From the NCBI GenBank assembly GCA_900299005.1, contig OMID01000099.1, forward strand, positions 1 to 32,489: a stretch of DNA of 32,489 nt. Reading direction: 5' to 3'. Under the pieces are notes generated by a model. The model was not told the DNA's origin. It worked only from the letters and a program-made list of their open reading frames with translations, and searched no databases. Source of the stretch: Oxalobacteraceae bacterium (GTDB taxonomy: Bacteria; Pseudomonadota; Gammaproteobacteria; Burkholderiales; Burkholderiaceae_D). Below, in pieces: positions 24,414-32,489 of the stretch. Positions within the stretch are counted from its first letter, which is position 1. Every line of letters begins with the position of its first letter. A program made the translations under genes and the position numbers.

Positions 24414-26900
24414 TTGCGCGCGCTGTCACTGGGGTTGCTCGCTGGCGTGCTCTGGCTGCAGTGCAGGGCAGCGCTTCCCGACACCGTGCTGCTGATCGCC
24501 TTGTTTGCGCTGTCGCTGCTGCTGGGTGCTGCGGCTGTGCTGGCTAGCATGAAGGCGTCTCTCATCGCAGGTGGCCATTCATGCTGCGGTTCATTGATCT
24601 CTCTGTTGTTGTGTTTGTTTGCGGGTATTTCGTTGGGCATCAGCTCGGCGGGGCTGCGTGCGCATCACCGACTGCAGTACTGCATGTCGCCGTCGCTGGA
24701 AGGACGGGATATCTTGGTCGTGGGCGAGGTGCACGGTTTGCCTGATGTGAGCAAGACGGGTACGCGCTTCGTTTTCCATCCGCAGCGTGCCACGCTGCCG
24801 GACGGCAGCGGGGTGACGGTGCCCACTGCGTTGTCGCTCGGCTGGTATGCCGAGGCCGGCGCCCGCCCGCCAGCGTTGCGGTCGGGCGAAACATGGCAGC
24901 TGACGCTGCGCCTGAAGCGCCCGCACGGACTGATCAATCCGTCGGGCTTTGATGCCGAAGCCTGGATGCTCAATGAGCATCTGCGTGCCACGGGCTATGT
25001 TCGTCCTGCAGGCGGGATTCTTGTGGCCCCAGCGTTGCCGTGGTGGCAGTCGCCCGGTGCTGCCATTGATAATCTTCGCGCCGCCATTCGCGACAAAATA
25101 AATGACGCGCTGAGCGGTCGTGCTTATGCGGGTGTCATTGTGGCGCTGGTGGTGGGTGATCAGCGGGCGATCGGACAAACAGACTGGGACGTGTTTGCGA
25201 AAACAGGCATTGGGCATCTGGTGTCTATCTCGGGCCTCCACATTACGATGATTTCGGCGCTGGTGGCTGCAGTGGTGCATTACCTGTGGCGGTACTCTTT
25301 TTTTACACGCGCCAGATTGCCCTTGAGATTACCCGCGCAAAAAGCGGCGCTTGGCGTCGGTTTGCTGGCAGCAGCCTTTTATGTTGCGCTTGCAGGGTTT
25401 GGTATTCCCGCGCAGCGCACCTTGCTCATGCTCGGTGTTGCGACCGTGGCTCTGTGGAGCAACCGCACGCCTGCGGCGTCTCAGATTTTGTCCCTGTCAT
25501 TGATGGCGGTGCTGCTGCTTGATCCATGGAGCGTGCTGTGGCCGGGCTTCTGGCTGTCGTTTGTGGCGATTGCCTGCATTCTCTTCGCGTCGGCGGGTCG
25601 TGGCAGGACGGCTGGCGTGAGGCGGTCCGGCATGCGCACGGACATGATGGCCAGCAGTATGTCATCTCTGCGCTCTGCAGCGACCACGCAATGGGTCGTC
25701 ACGGTGGGATTGCTGCCCGTGAGTATTGCGTGGTTTGCGCAAATTTCACTGGTGGGTCCGCTCGCCAATGCCATTGCGATCCCCCTGATAAGTTTTGCGG
25801 TAACGCCATTAGCACTGTTGGGCGGCATGATGCCCGCGCCAGGGTCTGCGCCCTTGTTGAGGGCAGCACACGCGTTGATGAGTTCTCTCGCGGATTGGCT
25901 GAACTGGCTTGCCAGCGCAGATTGGGCGCTCTGGCAGGCGCCTCAGCCCGGCTGGGCCATTGTTGCTGTCGCAATGGCGGGCACCCTGTGGGCGCTGGCG
26001 CCTCGCGGCTGGCCGCTGCGCTGGTTGGGATTGCTGTGCTGGCTGCCATTGCTCCTGGCAGGGCCAGATGCGCCAAGGCAGGGAGTCTGGCTCACTGCGT
26101 TCGACGTCGGGCAGGGCAATGCGCTATTGGTTGAAACTCCCCGGCACCGTTTACTGTACGACACTGGTCCCGCATTCTCTTCAGAGGCGGACGGTGGCAG
26201 CCGCGTGCTGTTGCCCTACCTTCGCGCAAGGGGCATCTCTTCTTTGGATGCGATGGTGATTTCGCACAGCGACAAGGATCATTCCGGTGGAGCGCGTTCA
26301 GTGTGGGAAGGGGTGCGGGTCGGTTGGCTGACCTCCTCTTTGCCACCTGGACATCCGTTGTTGGCGGGGTCACCACCACACATCGCGTGTCGTACCGGTC
26401 AAGTCTGGATCTGGGATGACGTGCGTTTCGAAATGCTGCATCCCTCGACCGCAATATTGAACGATCGAGAGCTGCGCCCGAATGCACGCAGCTGCACGCT
26501 GAAGATCAGCTACCGGGAGCGGTCCGTGCTACTGACAGGTGATATCGAGGCGCCCCAGGAGCGGGCGCTGATTACGCACGCAAACAGCGTATTGCGTTCG
26601 GATGTGCTGCTGGCACCGCACCATGGGAGCGGGACATCCTCCACCCATGAATTTCTTGATGCGGTACAGCCAGCAGTCGCCATTTTTCAGGTGGGCTATC
26701 GCAATCGCTACCGGCACCCAAAAACCGACGTGCTGGCGCGTTACGAGGCACGCGATATCCAGGTGTTTCGCACAGACCAGTCGGGTGCCGTGCGTGTTGA
26801 GATGGATGAAACACTGCGCATCCATCGCTATCGCTGCGAGCGCTTGCGGTACTGGTCAACCGAGCCGTGCACCCACGGGAGGACTGCCAAACCTGAATGA
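24414..26900 (+). CDS. comEC: DNA internalisation protein ComEC/Rec2
   Basis: ComEC forms the inner-membrane channel for single-stranded DNA in natural transformation. The 828-aa protein starts with TTG directly after the tatD stop (TGATTG). It has hydrophobic N-terminal helices (about 1-70), a DUF4131/OB-like region (about 85-200), the multi-helix Competence domain (about 225-545, GLLVSISGLHITMISAL-like segment KTGIGHLVSISGLHITM), and a C-terminal metallo-beta-lactamase domain (about 555-790) with SHSDKDHSGG at 617-626, LLTGDIE and LAPHHGSGTSS. All three expected modules are present, so it looks intact. Whether the strain is competent depends on genes not in the window. Confidence 0.96.
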   Translation: MRALSLGLLAGVLWLQCRAALPDTVLLIALFALSLLLGAAAVLASMKASLIAGGHSCCGSLISLLLCLFAGISLGISSAGLRAHHRLQYCMSPSLEGRDILVVGEVHGLPDVSKTGTRFVFHPQRATLPDGSGVTVPTALSLGWYAEAGARPPALRSGETWQLTLRLKRPHGLINPSGFDAEAWMLNEHLRATGYVRPAGGILVAPALPWWQSPGAAIDNLRAAIRDKINDALSGRAYAGVIVALVVGDQRAIGQTDWDVFAKTGIGHLVSISGLHITMISALVAAVVHYLWRYSFFTRARLPLRLPAQKAALGVGLLAAAFYVALAGFGIPAQRTLLMLGVATVALWSNRTPAASQILSLSLMAVLLLDPWSVLWPGFWLSFVAIACILFASAGRGRTAGVRRSGMRTDMMASSMSSLRSAATTQWVVTVGLLPVSIAWFAQISLVGPLANAIAIPLISFAVTPLALLGGMMPAPGSAPLLRAAHALMSSLADWLNWLASADWALWQAPQPGWAIVAVAMAGTLWALAPRGWPLRWLGLLCWLPLLLAGPDAPRQGVWLTAFDVGQGNALLVETPRHRLLYDTGPAFSSEADGGSRVLLPYLRARGISSLDAMVISHSDKDHSGGARSVWEGVRVGWLTSSLPPGHPLLAGSPPHIACRTGQVWIWDDVRFEMLHPSTAILNDRELRPNARSCTLKISYRERSVLLTGDIEAPQERALITHANSVLRSDVLLAPHHGSGTSSTHEFLDAVQPAVAIFQVGYRNRYRHPKTDVLARYEARDIQVFRTDQSGAVRVEMDETLRIHRYRCERLRYWSTEPCTHGRTAKPE

Positions 26901-26976
26901 CTGCACATTGCTTGCGCTACCTGGATAGCCAGAGGACGCAGTTATGCCAGCATCGGCAGCCTGACCGGGGGCGTGG

Positions 26977-27918
26977 ATGAAAAGACAATTGATTGCGGTA
27001 AGGATGATCGGCGCTGCATTGCTGGTGCTAGCGTGGGCGCTGCCCCTGCCAGCGCACGCGTGGGCAGAAGATTTCATGCAGCGTTTCATCGAGCTCGGCC
27101 GGTCAACAACGGTGCTCGATATCGACAATGACACCTGGCTGCTCACCGGCTCGGATCGTTTCTACACCAGTGGGTTGCGTTTATCGCGGAGCTACCGTCT
27201 GCGAAGCGAGGATGGCTGGGAAACACTGGGATGGCGCGTGGGTCAGCAGCTCTACACGGCGTCGAGCATTCAGCGTCGCCCGGAGCAACTCGCCGCGCTT
27301 GATCATCCTTATGCCGGCTGGGTGTATGCCGGCCTGTTTCATCAACGCGAGACGAGCGATGGCAGCGAGATCGCTCTCGGTCTGGACTTGGGCTGTCTGG
27401 GCCCATGCGCTGGCGGAGAGTGGACGCAAAGCACCTTGCACCGGTGGTTGCATCAGCCGAGCCCCGTTGCCTGGAGTACGCAGATCGGCACCGAGGCAGG
27501 CGTAGTCTTTCGGGCGGGCGCGCGCGGGCCGTACTGGTCGTTGGGGAAAAGCATAGACCTGCGCCCCGGTATTGCGGTCCGTGTGGGGAATATTTTTACG
27601 GATCTCAGCACCGAAGCCACGCTTCGTGCAGGGGCATTGCATGACGCTTCCGGCCACCGTCGCTATGGTTTTTTACGCCTCGCGGCCCGTGCCGTCGGGC
27701 ACGATGCGACGCTGCAGGGAGGTTGGCTGACAGGTACTAAGGAGCGCACCGTGAATCCTCAACGTCTGACCGGTGAGGCCGAGCTCGGCTTGCAATGGCA
27801 ATCGGCTCAGTGGGCACTTCGCGTCTCTGTGGTCAGACGCGCTAACGAGATCAAAGGGCTGAGTGACGCCGAAGGACATCAGGATTTTTTGCGGCTGTCG
27901 ATCGCATTTACGCACTGA
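26977..27918 (+). CDS. LpxR-family lipid A deacylase-like outer membrane protein
   Basis: This family (DUF2219) removes the 3'-acyloxyacyl chain of lipid A in the outer membrane. The 313-aa protein has a signal peptide (MKRQLIAVRM... with a likely cut after AHA at 28). Family features follow: DIDNDTWLLTGSDRFYTSGLRLS (48-70) with the Asn51-Asp52 pair corresponding to catalytic-site N9/D10 of Salmonella LpxR, DHPYAGWVYAG (107-117), and LGPCAGGEWTQSTLHRW (139-155), whose Q-x3-H gives His153 as candidate catalytic His. The C-terminal residue is His after AFT, a beta-barrel-like end. It is placed between comEC and pyrG as a single gene. Activity on lipid A is inferred from family. Confidence 0.82.
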   Translation: MKRQLIAVRMIGAALLVLAWALPLPAHAWAEDFMQRFIELGRSTTVLDIDNDTWLLTGSDRFYTSGLRLSRSYRLRSEDGWETLGWRVGQQLYTASSIQRRPEQLAALDHPYAGWVYAGLFHQRETSDGSEIALGLDLGCLGPCAGGEWTQSTLHRWLHQPSPVAWSTQIGTEAGVVFRAGARGPYWSLGKSIDLRPGIAVRVGNIFTDLSTEATLRAGALHDASGHRRYGFLRLAARAVGHDATLQGGWLTGTKERTVNPQRLTGEAELGLQWQSAQWALRVSVVRRANEIKGLSDAEGHQDFLRLSIAFTH

Positions 27919-30530
<2,612 letters not shown>

Positions 30531-30608
30531 TGACGCATCGCGTGTAATGACCTGAGCATGATGGGCATGCGAGGTGCGTAACAAAAACAATCTGTACTGG
30601 AGAAATGA

Positions 30609-31892
<1,284 letters not shown>

Positions 31893-31946
31893 ACCAGGTG
31901 GGCCGCAGCACTATCACGGCCTCTTACTGGGCTCGCCAATAATCCA

Positions 31947-32267
31947 GTGCGACTGATTCTTATCGGACTAACCTTACTGCTGATCCTGATCCAGTATCCG
32001 CTGTGGCTGGGTAAGGGTAGCTGGTTGCGCGTCTGGGATCTATCCCGCCAGCTCGACAGCGCGCTGGCCAGAGAGCAAGAGCTCAAAGACCGCAATGCCA
32101 AACTCGCCTCCGAAGTGCAGGACCTGAAAGAAGGAACCGGCGCCGTTGAAGAACGTGCTCGTTATGAACTGGGGCTCATCAAGGACAACGAAGTCTTCGT
32201 GCAGATTCTGGAGAGCGACAGCAAGAAAGTATCTGCTGACATGGCAGCCAAACCACCCGGAAAATAA
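31947..32267 (+). CDS. ftsB: Cell division protein FtsB
   Basis: FtsB is a bitopic divisome protein that joins FtsL and FtsQ and activates septal peptidoglycan synthesis. The 106-aa protein starts with GTG (no strong Shine-Dalgarno). The transmembrane helix is at about 2-20 ([19 protein letters not shown]), the family [15 protein letters not shown] is followed by a coiled coil (about 35-65, [20 protein letters not shown]), and the conserved [19 protein letters not shown] closes the family domain. The position after eno is the usual one. Confidence 0.95.
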   Translation: MRLILIGLTLLLILIQYPLWLGKGSWLRVWDLSRQLDSALAREQELKDRNAKLASEVQDLKEGTGAVEERARYELGLIKDNEVFVQILESDSKKVSADMAAKPPGK

Positions 32268-32323
32268 AACCACTTTGCGCGCGATGTGACCAAAGTCACC
32301 GCTATCGGTTGCTCAAGAACCGT

Positions 32324-32350
32324 TGGATCCCAGCTTGCGCTGGGATGACG
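32324..32350. repeat. Palindromic intergenic repeat, copy A
   Basis: The 27-bp element folds as ATCCCAGC-TTGC-GCTGGGAT with an 8-bp stem. It is the inverted counterpart of the copy at 32423-32449 (26 of 27 positions identical). The sequence resembles widespread proteobacterial REP-like units that flank genes. Confidence 0.85.
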
Positions 32351-32422
32351 ATTGGGGATAGAGAGGTTTCTTCGAGTCTCGACGTGCGCTGCGATGTCGA
32401 GTCACGAGCTGGCAAGCCAACC

Positions 32423-32449
32423 CGTCCTCCCAGCGCAAGCTGGGATCCA
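32423..32449. repeat. Palindromic intergenic repeat, copy B
   Basis: This is the reverse complement of copy A with one mismatch (C instead of A at the fifth base). The two copies enclose 72 bp that contain a further 6-bp inverted repeat (CTCGAC...GTCGAG). It ends 18 bp after the internal GCTGGGAT arm; no gene is visible from here to the window end. Confidence 0.85.
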
Positions 32450-32489
32450 TGACTGCTGAACCACCGGACGCCGAGGTAACGATTGATGC

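Noticed and set aside
31893-31946. Terminator between eno and ftsB
   Set aside because: Only a 5-bp GGCCG/CGGCC stem with an 11-nt loop and no T-run is present; read-through into ftsB is more likely.

Overview
The window looks like a chromosome segment from a betaproteobacterium, most likely Burkholderiales. The evidence is gene order and protein character: divergent aminotransferase/uvrB, iscR-iscS-iscU-iscA-hscB-hscA-fdx-iscX, prfB-lysS, an RpfE-type gene translationally coupled to recJ, lolC-lolD-tatD-comEC, and pyrG-kdsA-eno-ftsB. The genus cannot be resolved from sequence alone. The presence of kdsA, lolCD and an LpxR-like protein indicates a Gram-negative cell with LPS.

Region by region. 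(1) Positions 1-2985 are the end of an integrated element. It carries three unrecognised genes and a 459-aa tyrosine recombinase that reads away from the 3' end of a tRNA-Asn(GTT) gene, which is the classical arrangement of a tRNA-targeting genomic island. (2) 3136-7330 holds an aromatic/aspartate aminotransferase divergent from uvrB, followed by a uracil-DNA-glycosylase-like protein with a degenerate active site. (3) 7384-13190 is a complete ISC iron-sulfur cluster assembly operon. Its promoter overlaps a good type-1 IscR site, and a terminator-like hairpin separates iscRSUA from hscBA-fdx-iscX. (4) 13220-14140 has two small unknown genes. (5) 14158-16838 is lysS and prfB, the latter with the +1 programmed frameshift. 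(6) 16955-18883 is an accessory island between housekeeping genes. It holds a CesT-like type III secretion chaperone followed by a 368-aa protein with a low-complexity N-terminus and a GHSLGG alpha/beta-hydrolase motif, plus a divergent unknown ORF. (7) 18854-26900 holds recJ, rpfE, lolC, lolD, tatD and comEC. (8) 26977-32267 holds an LpxR-family lipid A deacylase-like gene, pyrG, kdsA, eno and ftsB. (9) 32324-32449 contains two inverted copies of a 27-bp palindromic intergenic repeat.

How it fits together: most of the window is housekeeping (DNA repair, Fe-S biogenesis, translation, lipoprotein export, CTP and KDO synthesis, glycolysis, division). The exciting part is the chaperone-lipase pair, which I read as a candidate type III secretion effector with its own chaperone. 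Together with the LpxR-like protein it suggests a host-associated lifestyle. No secretion apparatus genes are in the window, so this remains inference. A second unexpected pattern is that both minus-strand genes of the integrated element, the integrase and a small unknown gene, have a -10 hexamer exactly 6 nt before the ATG, which predicts leaderless mRNAs.
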